Source: Paraburkholderia sp. CNPSo 3274
GTDB taxonomy: Bacteria > Pseudomonadota > Gammaproteobacteria > Burkholderiales > Burkholderiaceae
Length of the DNA stretch: 64,000 bases
Assembly: GCF_024206475.1 (NCBI RefSeq)
Contig: NZ_JAMBPR010000006.1
Location: forward strand, 124,001 to 188,000
Direction of reading: 5' to 3'
The notes under the pieces are model-generated. The model saw only the letters and a list, made by a program, of their open reading frames with translations. It did not search any database and was not told where the DNA came from. Below are positions 44,794 through 53,818 of the stretch, one piece after another. Each line of letters begins with the position of its first letter. Within the stretch, counting starts at the first letter, position 1. Both the position numbers and the translations under genes were made by a program.

Positions 44794-46395
44794 ATGAATT
44801 ACGATGTAGCGATCGTCGGCAGCGGCCTCGCAGGACTGAGCGTCGCGCTGAATCTCGCCGATTCGCGTCGCGTCGTGATCATCGCCAAGCGCGCGATGAC
44901 CGAAGGCGCGAGCGACCGGGCGCAAGGCGGTATTGCCGCCGTGCTCGATTCGGCCGACAGCGTGGAGAACCACGTGGAGGATACGCTCGTCGCCGGCGGC
45001 GGCCTGTGCGACGAGGCGGCAACGCGCTATATCGTCGAGCATGGCCGCGAGGCCATCGAATGGCTGATCGCCCAGGACGTGCCGTTCACGAAGGACGCCG
45101 CCGCCGAACTCGGCTTTCACCTCACGCGCGAAGGGGGCCACAGCCATCGCCGCATCATCCACGCCGCCGACGCCACCGGCCACGCGGTCGTGCAAACGCT
45201 GCTCGAGCGTGCGCGCTCACACCCGAACATCACGATCCTCGAAGACCATCAGGCGATCGACGTCATCACGTCCGACCGGCTCGGCCTGCCGGGCCGTCGT
45301 TGCCACGGCCTCTATGCGCTCGACCTGAAGAACGACCGCACGGTGACGATCCAGGCGCCGCACACGGTGCTCGCCACGGGCGGCGCGGGCAAGGTCTACC
45401 TGTACACGACGAACCCCGACACGGCCACCGGCGACGGCATCGCCATGGCGTGGCGCGCGGGCTGCCGTGTGGCGAACATGGAATTCATCCAGTTCCACCC
45501 CACCTGCCTCTTCCACCCGCACGCCAAGTCGTTCCTGATTTCGGAAGCCGTGCGCGGCGAAGGCGGCGTGCTGCGCCTGCCCGACGGCACCCGCTTCATG
45601 CCCGCGCACGACGCGCGCGCCGAGCTGGCACCGCGCGACATCGTCGCCCGCGCGATCGACTTCGAGATCAAGAGGCACGGCATCGACTGCGTGCATCTCG
45701 ACATCAGCCATCAGCCGCCGGCGTTTCTCGAAGAGCATTTCCCGACCATCCTCGCGCGCTGCCGCGAATTCGGCATCGACATCACGAAGGAGCCGATCCC
45801 GGTCGTGCCCGCCGCGCACTACACCTGCGGCGGCGTCGTCACCGACCTGGCCGGGCGCACCGATCTCGCGGGCCTCTACGCCGTGGGCGAGACTTCGTAC
45901 ACGGGCCTGCACGGCGCGAACCGCCTGGCGAGCAATTCGCTGCTCGAGTGCCTCGTGATCGGCCGCTCGGCGGCCGAGGCGATCGAGGCGGAAGGCTTCA
46001 GCGCGGGCGCGCATGCACCGCTGCCCGACTGGGACGAAAGCCGCGTCTCCGATTCCGACGAGGAAGTCGTCGTTGCCCACAACTGGGACGAGCTGCGCCG
46101 GCTGATGTGGAATTACGTCGGCATCGTGCGCACCGACAAGCGGCTCGAGCGCGCTCAACATCGCATCTCCCTGCTGCGAGATGAAATTCTCGAGTACTAC
46201 GCGAATTTCCGCGTCACGCGCGACCTGCTGGAACTGCGCAACCTTGTCGAAGTCGCTTCGCTGATCGTGGAAAGTGCGCGCTCGCGCCGCGAGAGCCGTG
46301 GCCTGCATTACAGCCGCGACTGGCCAAACTCGCTACCCAAGGCGCTGCCGACCGTGCTCGCGCCGGAGCGCGTACGCAATCGCACGATTTCATGA
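44794..46395 (+). CDS. nadB: L-aspartate oxidase
   Basis: Oxidises L-aspartate to iminoaspartate, which NadA uses to make quinolinate. The 533-residue flavoprotein has the FAD motif [45 protein letters not shown] and [23 protein letters not shown], all typical. The ATG at 44794 follows GGAGAAGCAGGATC. It converges on nadC, with a shared terminator, and with nadA and nadC makes a local set for de novo NAD synthesis. Confidence 0.95.
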   Translation: MNYDVAIVGSGLAGLSVALNLADSRRVVIIAKRAMTEGASDRAQGGIAAVLDSADSVENHVEDTLVAGGGLCDEAATRYIVEHGREAIEWLIAQDVPFTKDAAAELGFHLTREGGHSHRRIIHAADATGHAVVQTLLERARSHPNITILEDHQAIDVITSDRLGLPGRRCHGLYALDLKNDRTVTIQAPHTVLATGGAGKVYLYTTNPDTATGDGIAMAWRAGCRVANMEFIQFHPTCLFHPHAKSFLISEAVRGEGGVLRLPDGTRFMPAHDARAELAPRDIVARAIDFEIKRHGIDCVHLDISHQPPAFLEEHFPTILARCREFGIDITKEPIPVVPAAHYTCGGVVTDLAGRTDLAGLYAVGETSYTGLHGANRLASNSLLECLVIGRSAAEAIEAEGFSAGAHAPLPDWDESRVSDSDEEVVVAHNWDELRRLMWNYVGIVRTDKRLERAQHRISLLRDEILEYYANFRVTRDLLELRNLVEVASLIVESARSRRESRGLHYSRDWPNSLPKALPTVLAPERVRNRTIS

Positions 46396-46424
46396 GCCTG
46401 ACAAACTAACAGCACCGCAAAAGC

Positions 46425-46455
46425 AAAGGCCGCCTCATCACGAGACGGCCTTTTT
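46425..46455. terminator. Bidirectional intrinsic terminator
   Basis: AAAGGCCG-C-CTC (46425-46436) and GAG-A-CGGCCTTT (46442-46453) form a stem with one mismatch between the convergent nadB and nadAC transcripts. Confidence 0.85.
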
Positions 46456-46486
46456 CGTTTTGGTTCAGCTGGGCGAACTTGCCGCT

Positions 46487-47386
46487 TCAGACAATGCGCA
46501 TCGAAAAGTCCGTCGCGCGCACGTCCTTCGTCAGCGCGCCAATCGATACGCGGTCCACGCCCGTTTCCGCGATCGCGCGCACCGTGTCGAAGTTCACGCT
46601 GCCCGAGACTTCGAGCACCGCACGCCCCGCCGTGAGCTTCACCGCGTCGCGCATCATGTCCAGGGAGAAGTTGTCGAGCAGCACCGACTTCGCGCCGTGC
46701 GCGAGCGCCGTTTCGAGCTGCTCGAGCGTCTCGACTTCGATCTGGATCGGCACGCCCGCGTCGAGCGCGAGCGCGGCGTCCATCGCCGCACCCACACCAC
46801 CTGCCGCAGCAATGTGGTTTTCCTTGATCAGGATGCCGTCGTAAAGTGCGAGACGCTGGTTTGCGCCACCACCCACGCGCACGGCGTACTTCTGCGCGAG
46901 GCGCAGGCCGGGCAGCGTCTTGCGCGTGTCCAGAATGCGCGTGCTGGTGTGCGCGATCATGTCGACGTAGCGGCGCGTCACGCTCGCCACGCCCGAAAGC
47001 AGCTGCAGGAAGTTCATCGCGTTGCGCTCGGCCGTGAGCAGCGAGCGCGCCGGACCGCGCAGCGAGCAGACGGTCGTGTCGGCGGCCATGCGGTCGCCTT
47101 CGCGATAGTGCCAACGCACTTCGATGCGCGGATCGACCTGCTTCACCACGCCGTCGAACCAGAGCACGCCGCACAGCACCGCTTCTTCGCGCACGATGAT
47201 GCGCGCGTCGCGCATTTCATCGGCGGGCACGAGACGGCCGGTCTGGTCGCCAGGGCCCACGTCTTCTTCGAGCGCATCGGCCACGTTGCGTGCGATCGCG
47301 GCGTCGAACGCGGCGCCGTACTGCGAGCGCACCTCACCCAGCACGGGCGCAACGGCATCGACTGCGAGCAATTCGAGTGCACCCAT
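46487..47386 (-). CDS. nadC: Nicotinate-nucleotide pyrophosphorylase (carboxylating)
   Basis: Quinolinate phosphoribosyltransferase: makes nicotinate mononucleotide from quinolinate and PRPP. The 299-residue protein shows LEEDVGPGDQTGRLVPAD, ILDTRKTLPGLRLAQKYAVRVGGGANQRLALYDGILIKENHI and the C-terminal LEVSGSVNFDTVRAIAETGVDRVSIGALT barrel segment. It starts at the base next to the stop of nadA, so it is cotranscribed with it. Confidence 0.95.
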   Translation of the reverse strand: MGALELLAVDAVAPVLGEVRSQYGAAFDAAIARNVADALEEDVGPGDQTGRLVPADEMRDARIIVREEAVLCGVLWFDGVVKQVDPRIEVRWHYREGDRMAADTTVCSLRGPARSLLTAERNAMNFLQLLSGVASVTRRYVDMIAHTSTRILDTRKTLPGLRLAQKYAVRVGGGANQRLALYDGILIKENHIAAAGGVGAAMDAALALDAGVPIQIEVETLEQLETALAHGAKSVLLDNFSLDMMRDAVKLTAGRAVLEVSGSVNFDTVRAIAETGVDRVSIGALTKDVRATDFSMRIV

Positions 47387-48520
47387 TTACGCCGCCCCCA
47401 CTTGCGAGAACAGCGCGGTATCGCGCGCGAGGTCGCCGCTCGCCTGCACGCGGCGCTTGTGGTCCGCCGCGAACGCCAGCATGCGATCGATTGGCAGACG
47501 CGCGCGCTCGCCGATCGCAGCGTCGACGTGAATCTCGTTGTGACCGCGCTCCAGCACGTCGACGAGATTTGCCAGACCGTTCATGGCCATCCACGGGCAG
47601 TGCGCGCAGCTCTTGCAGGTCGCGCTGTTGCCGGCCGTCGGGGCTTCGATGAAGGTCTTGCCCGGCGCCGCGAGGCGCATCTTGTGCAGGATGCCGAGAT
47701 CGGTTGCGACGATGAAGCGTTGCGCGTCGAGCTTCACGGCGGCATCGATCAGCTGTGTGGTCGAGCCGACCACGTCCGCGAGCGCGACCACGCCCTCGGG
47801 CGATTCGGGGTGGACGAGAATCTTGGCGTCCGGATATTCGGCGCGCAGCAGATCGAGCTCGATGCCCTTGAATTCGTCGTGCACGAGGCAGGAGCCTTGC
47901 CACAGCAGCATGTCCGCGCCGGTCTTCTTCTGAATGTAGCCGCCCAGGTGCCGGTCCGGCGCCCACAGAATCTTTTCGCCCCTGGCGTGCAGGTCGGCGA
48001 CGATCTCGAGACCGATGGACGACGTGACCATCCAGTCCGCGCGCGCCTTCACGGCAGCGCTCGTGTTCGCATAGACGACCACGGTGCGGTCCGGGTGCTC
48101 GTCGCAAAACGCCGAGAATTCGTCGATGGGACAACCGAGATCGAGCGAGCAGGTCGCGTCGAGGTCGGGCATGAGAATGCGCTTGTTCGGACTCAGAATC
48201 TTCGCGGTCTCACCCATGAAGCGCACGCCCGCCACGACGAGCGTCTGTGCCTCGTGGTCGCGGCCAAAGCGCGCCATCTCGAGCGAATCGGCCACGCAGC
48301 CGCCGGTTTCGTCGGCAAGCTCCTGCAATTCAGGATCCACATAATAGTGCGCGACAAGCACCGCCTTCTCGCGCTTGAGCAACGCGCGAATCCGCTCCTT
48401 CAATGCAACGCGCTCTGCCGTGGACGGAGCATCGGGCACACGCGCCCACGCCTGTCCAACGCTGCAGACGGCACCCTGCGGCCGGTCATATTCGACCTTC
48501 CTGATCGCCTGACTCATCAT
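47387..48520 (-). CDS. nadA: Quinolinate synthase
   Basis: Condenses iminoaspartate with dihydroxyacetone phosphate to quinolinate on a 4Fe-4S cluster. The 377-residue protein contains [64 protein letters not shown] and the cluster cysteine region [13 protein letters not shown]. The first two codons are both ATG (48520 and 48517). It ends one base before nadC. Confidence 0.95.
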   Translation of the reverse strand: MMSQAIRKVEYDRPQGAVCSVGQAWARVPDAPSTAERVALKERIRALLKREKAVLVAHYYVDPELQELADETGGCVADSLEMARFGRDHEAQTLVVAGVRFMGETAKILSPNKRILMPDLDATCSLDLGCPIDEFSAFCDEHPDRTVVVYANTSAAVKARADWMVTSSIGLEIVADLHARGEKILWAPDRHLGGYIQKKTGADMLLWQGSCLVHDEFKGIELDLLRAEYPDAKILVHPESPEGVVALADVVGSTTQLIDAAVKLDAQRFIVATDLGILHKMRLAAPGKTFIEAPTAGNSATCKSCAHCPWMAMNGLANLVDVLERGHNEIHVDAAIGERARLPIDRMLAFAADHKRRVQASGDLARDTALFSQVGAA

Positions 48521-48592
48521 CTCCTGCCCCTACCGATCGCCGCGCCATTGAAGCCATTGTGGGGACTCCGGCTTTTTTGCGGCCCAAAAAGA

Positions 48593-48616
48593 AAAACCCC
48601 GCCAGCGCGGGGTTTT
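48593..48616. terminator. Intrinsic terminator between desaturase and nadA
   Basis: AAAACCCCGC (48593-48602) and GCGGGGTTTT (48607-48616) form a perfect 10-bp stem with a 4-nt loop. It lies upstream of nadA and downstream of the desaturase, both on the minus strand, so it most likely ends the desaturase transcript. Confidence 0.88.
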
Positions 48617-48692
48617 GTGACGTCTCGTCATTCTAAAGGATTTTCTTACGCCCCACTGAGGGGCCAAAATCCGCGCGGGACGATCAGGCCAA

Positions 48693-49889
48693 TCAAGCGT
48701 AACGGCGCAGGCGCGAAGCGAATTCCTGCAGCGCCTTGATACCGCTTTGTTCAGCGCGATGGCACCAATCCTGGAGCTGCGTGAGCAGTTGTTCGCGCGA
48801 AGCGCTCGAACGTTCCCAGATCGCGGCGAGTTCGTTGCGCAGTTCGATGTACGTGCGCAGCTTCTGGCTGTTCGCGAAAATTTGCGGAAGCTGGCGCTTC
48901 TGCGGCTCGTTCAGGCTGGCTTCTTCCTTGTCGACCCATTTGCGCGCACCGCGCATGACCTTGTACTTCTCGCGCTCGCCCACTTCCTTGAGGTGTGCGA
49001 GTTCCTGACGGTACGCCAGCTTCACGGCCTTGGCGTAACGCGCCATCACTTCGTAGCGATTGGACAGCACGGCCTGCAGCGTTTCGTGGTCTGGCACCAG
49101 CTTGCCCTTGGTAAGGCGCGGCGTGGGGGCGACCTTCTTCACCTTGGCAAGGCCAACCGCCTGCATCATGCGGATGTACATCCAGCCGATGTCGAACTCG
49201 TACCACTTGTTCGAGAGCTTCGCGGAAGTCGCGAACGTGTGGTGGTTGTTGTGCAGCTCCTCGCCGCCGATGATGATGCCGAACGGCAGAAGGTTCGTGC
49301 TCGCGTCAGACGAATTGAAGTTGCGGTAGCCCCAGAAGTGGCCGAGGCCATTCACGACGCCCGCAGCCCAGAACGGAATCCACGCCATCTGCACGGCCCA
49401 CACGGTGAGGCCGACTGCGCCGAACAGCGCGACGTCGATCACCATCATGATGCTCACGCCGAGAATGGGGTAGCGCGTGTAGACGTTACGCTCCATCCAG
49501 TCGTTGGGCGTGCCGTGGCTGAAGCGGCGCAGCGTTTCTTCGTTCTTCGCTTCGGTGCGATAGAGCTCAGCGCCTTCGAGCAGCACCTTCCAGATGCCGC
49601 GCGTTTGCGGGCTGTGCGGATCTTCTTCCGTTTCGCACTTGGCGTGGTGCTTACGGTGGATCGCCGCCCACTGGCCCGTGAGCATGCCCGTGGTCATCCA
49701 CAGCCAGAAACGGAAGAAGTGGCTCGCAATGGGATGCAGATCCAGCGCGCGGTGCGCCTGGCAGCGGTGCAGATACACCGTCACGCCGATGATCGTGATG
49801 TGGGTGACCACCACCGCGAACAGCACGATCTGCCACCACGAGAAATGGAGCACCCCGTGGGCGAGGAAATCAAGCAGGGAGTTCAACAA
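48693..49889 (-). CDS. Acyl desaturase (membrane fatty acid desaturase)
   Basis: A 398-residue integral membrane di-iron enzyme of the delta-9 type. The three histidine boxes are complete: HRCQAH (H41, H46), HRKHH (H78, H81, H82) and EELHNNHH (H213, H216, H217). The hydrophobic helices at 15-40 and 140-180 cross the membrane. It introduces cis double bonds into acyl-CoA or phospholipid acyl chains to keep the membrane fluid. The C-terminal 130 residues are a helical, Lys/Glu-rich tail longer than in simple desaturases. Regulation may act through the near-palindrome at 50002-50012. Confidence 0.88.
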   Translation of the reverse strand: MLNSLLDFLAHGVLHFSWWQIVLFAVVVTHITIIGVTVYLHRCQAHRALDLHPIASHFFRFWLWMTTGMLTGQWAAIHRKHHAKCETEEDPHSPQTRGIWKVLLEGAELYRTEAKNEETLRRFSHGTPNDWMERNVYTRYPILGVSIMMVIDVALFGAVGLTVWAVQMAWIPFWAAGVVNGLGHFWGYRNFNSSDASTNLLPFGIIIGGEELHNNHHTFATSAKLSNKWYEFDIGWMYIRMMQAVGLAKVKKVAPTPRLTKGKLVPDHETLQAVLSNRYEVMARYAKAVKLAYRQELAHLKEVGEREKYKVMRGARKWVDKEEASLNEPQKRQLPQIFANSQKLRTYIELRNELAAIWERSSASREQLLTQLQDWCHRAEQSGIKALQEFASRLRRYA

Positions 49890-50447
49890 GGCATTTACCT
49901 GTGAAGCGAAGCGCGTCGGCCTTTCAGCCAGGCGCCGGTGTCAAGAAAGTGAAAGCGACTAGATGCGGTTGGACGGCATTCTACTAGAACCGTTCCAAGT
50001 GTTTGTAACAAAGGGAGATTTTTTTCTTTATTGGTTACGGCGTCAACGTCTGAAGGGCGTTTCGAGGCGCTTTGCCGCACCCCAATTGGCCCTTTGCGTG
50101 ATATCTGGCCCCATCCAGTCTTTCACTGCGATCCGCACCTCGCGTTGCGCAGCGGTATCGCGATCCCATGTTCCGCGCTCTCTATTCAGAATCCTAGTTC
50201 GAGTTGCGCGGCGTCGCCCGGAAATTCGATCAGATTCAGCGTTCGCCGAAAATCAGCTCCCGATGGCGCGCACATCATCCAGCCCTGAATATCGCCCGCG
50301 CTGATGGTGTCGCCAATACGCAACGAGCGGTTGGCGAGCATGATGACCGTGATGCGGCACGATCTGCCATCTGCCGCACAAGCAATCGCGGGCCGCCCGG
50401 CTAATCCCGGCCGGACGGTCCCGCAAACGTCGTACCCGCCGCGCGCC
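49890..50447. other. Intergenic region upstream of the desaturase
   Basis: No supported gene. It probably carries the desaturase promoter; a near-palindrome TTTGTAACAAA (50002-50012) and a minus-strand TAGAAT box (49978-49983) are the only notable sequences. Confidence 0.5.
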
Positions 50448-51839
50448 TTACTCCAGCGCGGAGTCCGGCTCGGCGGCTTCGCTTTCCTGCGCCTTCGCGA
50501 TCACGTCGGATGTCTCTTGCACCGCTGCGGCTTCTTCGGGCGTGGTCTGCGCGCCGGCCGCCTGGGTCTTCGGCTTGGCTTCGCCCCGACGCTCCAGCAC
50601 AGCCGCAAAGAAGCCGTCGGTGGCGTGGCGGTGCGGCCACAGCGAGAGGTAATCGCCCGTGTCGAGGCCCACACGCTGCTCGGCCAGCACGTCGCGCGCG
50701 CTCACCAGCACGAACTCGGGATGCGCCTCGAGGAACTGCTTCACGACCGCTTCGTTCTCGGCTTCGAGAATGCTGCAGGTCGCATAGACGAGACGGCCGC
50801 CGCGCTTGAGCAGCCGCGCCGCGCTCGTAAGAATCGAAAGCTGCTTGGGCGCGAGTTCGGCCACTGACTCCGGCGACTGGCGCCACTTGAGGTCGGGGTT
50901 GCGGCGCAGCGTGCCGAGGCCCGAGCACGGCGCATCCACGAGCACGCGATCGATCTTGCCGATCAGTCGCTTGATCTTGGCGTCGTGCTCGCTGTCGATC
51001 AGCACGGGATTGACGTTCGACAGGCCGCTGCGCGCAAGGCGCGGCTTGAGCTTGGCGAGACGCCGGTCGGACACGTCGAAGGCATAGAGACGGCCCGTCG
51101 AACGCATCATCGCGCCAAGCGCCAGCGTCTTGCCGCCCGCGCCCGCGCAGAAGTCCACGACCATCTCGCCGCGGCGCGGCGCCAGCAACGTGCACAGCAG
51201 CTGGCTGCCCTCGTCCTGCACCTCGAACCAGCCGTTCTTGAACGCGTCGAGTTTCGCGAGCGCGGGCTTGCCCGTCAAGCGCACGCCGAACGGCGCGAAC
51301 GGCGTTTCGCCACCTTCGATGCCCGACTCGGACAGCGCGCGAATCAGCTCTTCGCGATTCGCCTTGATGGGATTGGCGCGCAGATCGAGCGGCGCCGGGT
51401 AGTTCAGCGCGGCGGCCAGTTGCGCGAGTTCGGCGGGCTCAAACCGCGTTTCCAGCGCCTTCATGATCCACTCCGGCAGATTCAGCTGCACGCGCAGCGG
51501 CAGGCTGGCCGGGTCGATCTTCGAGACGTGCTCGAGCCAGGTGGCCTCGGCGTCCGATACGAACGGACGGATCGCCGAGCGGCCTGCAGTCGCCATGAGG
51601 CCGAGCAACGTGAGGCGGCGCGTCGGGCTGCCCGTGCCGCTTTCGGCCAGGTGCGCGAACTCCATGCGCCGGCGCAGCACGGCGAACACGGCTTCGGCGA
51701 TCACGCCGCGCTCAGCGTGGCCGAGCTTCGGATGCTCGCGGAAGAAGCGGCTCGTCATCGCGTCCGCCGGGCCCGTGAATTTGAGGACGTCGGCGAGCAA
51801 CGTTTCGGTCTGTCCAATCAGAAATCCATGCAGTCTCAT
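50448..51839 (-). CDS. 16S rRNA (cytosine(967)-C5)-type methyltransferase (RsmB family)
   Basis: A 463-residue RNA m5C methyltransferase. The N-terminal NusB-like helical part is followed by the SAM domain: VVDFCAGAGGKTLALGA (motif I), LVDAPCSGLGTLRRNPD (motif IV, near residue 300) and LVYATCSILEAENE (motif VI, near 354) with the two catalytic cysteines. The C-terminal 40 residues are low-complexity Glu/Ala. It overlaps purN by 4 nt and lies downstream of it on the same strand. RsmB acts on C967; RsmF-like relatives act elsewhere, so the exact base is probable only. Confidence 0.85.
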   Translation of the reverse strand: MRLHGFLIGQTETLLADVLKFTGPADAMTSRFFREHPKLGHAERGVIAEAVFAVLRRRMEFAHLAESGTGSPTRRLTLLGLMATAGRSAIRPFVSDAEATWLEHVSKIDPASLPLRVQLNLPEWIMKALETRFEPAELAQLAAALNYPAPLDLRANPIKANREELIRALSESGIEGGETPFAPFGVRLTGKPALAKLDAFKNGWFEVQDEGSQLLCTLLAPRRGEMVVDFCAGAGGKTLALGAMMRSTGRLYAFDVSDRRLAKLKPRLARSGLSNVNPVLIDSEHDAKIKRLIGKIDRVLVDAPCSGLGTLRRNPDLKWRQSPESVAELAPKQLSILTSAARLLKRGGRLVYATCSILEAENEAVVKQFLEAHPEFVLVSARDVLAEQRVGLDTGDYLSLWPHRHATDGFFAAVLERRGEAKPKTQAAGAQTTPEEAAAVQETSDVIAKAQESEAAEPDSALE

Positions 51840-52495
51840 GCGCCCTCCCCGGCGGCTTGCGAGTCGTCAAAGAAGAGCCACTGTGGCTCGGCCGGCGTAA
51901 GCGTCACGCGTTCGCCGTCGAGCGCGAGGCGCCCTTCGACGAACCAGCGCACCGCGCGCGGATACATCATATGTTCGGTCTTGAGCACGCGCGCGGCGAG
52001 CGCCGCGGCGTCGTCGCCAGCGCGCACCGGAACCACCGACTGCGCGACGATCGGGCCATGATCCAGCGTAGGCGTGACGAAATGCACCGTCGCACCGTGC
52101 ACGCGGCAGCCGGCGTCGAGCGCCTGCTGGTGCGTTTTGAGGCCCGGAAACATCGGTAGCAGCGAGGGATGGATATTAACCATCCGACCCGAATAATGGT
52201 CGACGAACGATTCGGTCAGCACGCGCATGAAGCCCGCCAGCACGACGAGGTCCGGCGCATGGCCGTCGATGACTTGAGCGAGTGCCGCGTCGAAGCTGGC
52301 GCGATCGGGAAACTGGCGGTGGTCGACCACCGCCGTGGCAATGCCATTCGAAGCCGCGAACGCAAGGCCCGCGGCGTCAGGACGGTTGGCAATCACGGCG
52401 GCGATACGCGCGCCCCAAGCTTCGTGAGCGCAAGCGCGCACGATGGCTTCCATGTTGCTGCCCCGCCCCGAAATCAGGATGACGAGATTTTTCAT
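51836..52495 (-). CDS. purN: Phosphoribosylglycinamide formyltransferase
   Basis: Formylates GAR with 10-formyl-tetrahydrofolate in purine synthesis. The 219-residue protein shows NLVILISGRGSNMEAIV, DLVVLAGFMRVL, NIHPSLLPMFPGLKTHQQALDAG and GATVHFVTPTLDHGPIVAQ, the complete family pattern with catalytic Asn, His and Asp. The ATGA overlap couples it to the methyltransferase gene downstream. Confidence 0.95.
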   Translation of the reverse strand: MKNLVILISGRGSNMEAIVRACAHEAWGARIAAVIANRPDAAGLAFAASNGIATAVVDHRQFPDRASFDAALAQVIDGHAPDLVVLAGFMRVLTESFVDHYSGRMVNIHPSLLPMFPGLKTHQQALDAGCRVHGATVHFVTPTLDHGPIVAQSVVPVRAGDDAAALAARVLKTEHMMYPRAVRWFVEGRLALDGERVTLTPAEPQWLFFDDSQAAGEGA

Positions 52496-52684
52496 CCGCG
52501 GATTTTATCATCGGGGGGCCTGCCCGACGCTCGTGCGGCGGCGATCGTCGCCTCGTGCGTTTATAATCTTCTGTTTCGTCGCGGTCCTTGGGCCGCGAGT
52601 GGCCAAGTCAGTCGGTCAGCAGTCGATCATTAGCACGCGTGCTGCGCCAGCGCGCTTTTCGAGGTTCCACCAGGTTCCGCTATC

Positions 52685-53677
52685 GTGAGAGTCTTCCGCG
52701 GTCTTCCCAATGCCGAAAGCCGCGCGCCCTGCGCGCTGACCATCGGCAATTTCGACGGTGTCCACCGCGGGCATCAGGCATTGCTCGCGCGCGTGCGCGC
52801 AGCAGCCGACGCGCGCGGCCTGCCCGTCTGCGTGATGACCTTCGAGCCGCATCCGCGCGAGTTCTTCAACCCCGCCAGCGCCCCGCCACGCATCGCCATG
52901 CTGCGCGACAAGCTCGAAGCGCTGCGCGAAAACGGCGTGGACCGCGTCGTGGTCGAGCATTTCAACCACACGTTCGCAAGCCAGTCGCCCGAGGCGTTCG
53001 TCGAGCGCATCATCGTGGGCGGGCTGCACGCGCGCTGGATGATGATCGGCGACGACTTCCGCTATGGCGCGAAGCGCGCGGGCGACTTCGCTTCGCTGCA
53101 GGCCGCGGGAGCGCAGCATGGCTTCGAAGTCGAGCAGATGGCGACCGTCGCCGACCCTTCGGGCGTGCGCATTTCCAGCTCCGCCGTGCGCGCGCAACTG
53201 CACGCGAGCGACCTCGACTCCGCGCGCGCCTCGCTTGGCCGCGGCTATCACATCAGCGCGCACGTCACGCACGGCCTGAAGCTTGGCCGCGACCTCGGCT
53301 TCCCCACGATGAACCTGCGGATCGGCCACAAGCGGCCGGCGCTCAAGGGGATTTTCGTCGTGATGGTGCATGGCATTGCCGACCATCCGCTGCCAGGCGT
53401 CGCGAGCCTCGGCCTGCGCCCGACCGTGGACGACTCGGGCCGCGTGCTGCTCGAAGTGCATCTGCTCGACTGGCACGGCGACGCCTACGGCAAGCTCGTG
53501 CGCGTCGAGTTTCTCAAGAAGCTGCGTGACGAGGAGAAGTTTCCCGACCTCGAAACGCTCACCGCCGCGATCGCTCGCGACGTGGCGAACACCCGCGCGT
53601 GGTTCGCCGCCGCGGGCGCAGACGTGGCCGGCGGCGCATCCACCGGCTTCGCCACCTCGGCCACCGACCGAATTTGA
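52685..53677 (+). CDS. ribF: Bifunctional riboflavin kinase / FMN adenylyltransferase
   Basis: Phosphorylates riboflavin to FMN and adenylates FMN to FAD, the end of the pathway served by RibD, RibE, RibBA and RibH in this window. The 330-residue protein has the nucleotidyltransferase motif LTIGNFDGVHRGHQALL (residues 18-34), RISSSAVRAQL near 165-175, and the C-terminal kinase domain (about 185-310) with GRDLGFPTMNLR. The GTG at 52685 is the first in-frame start before MRVFRGLPN. It heads the ribF-ileS-lspA-coaBC series. Confidence 0.94.
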   Translation: MRVFRGLPNAESRAPCALTIGNFDGVHRGHQALLARVRAAADARGLPVCVMTFEPHPREFFNPASAPPRIAMLRDKLEALRENGVDRVVVEHFNHTFASQSPEAFVERIIVGGLHARWMMIGDDFRYGAKRAGDFASLQAAGAQHGFEVEQMATVADPSGVRISSSAVRAQLHASDLDSARASLGRGYHISAHVTHGLKLGRDLGFPTMNLRIGHKRPALKGIFVVMVHGIADHPLPGVASLGLRPTVDDSGRVLLEVHLLDWHGDAYGKLVRVEFLKKLRDEEKFPDLETLTAAIARDVANTRAWFAAAGADVAGGASTGFATSATDRI

Positions 53678-53818
53678 CCCGCGGCCCGCGTACGCGGGCT
53701 GCCCCGCCCCCAGGCGCCGCGTGCACAAAGCACGGCATGCAGCGCCCGAGGCAACGGTTGCGCGGCATCGGCCGCAACGCTGACGCCATGCATCCCCCGA
53801 ATTCCACGTGATCTCACC

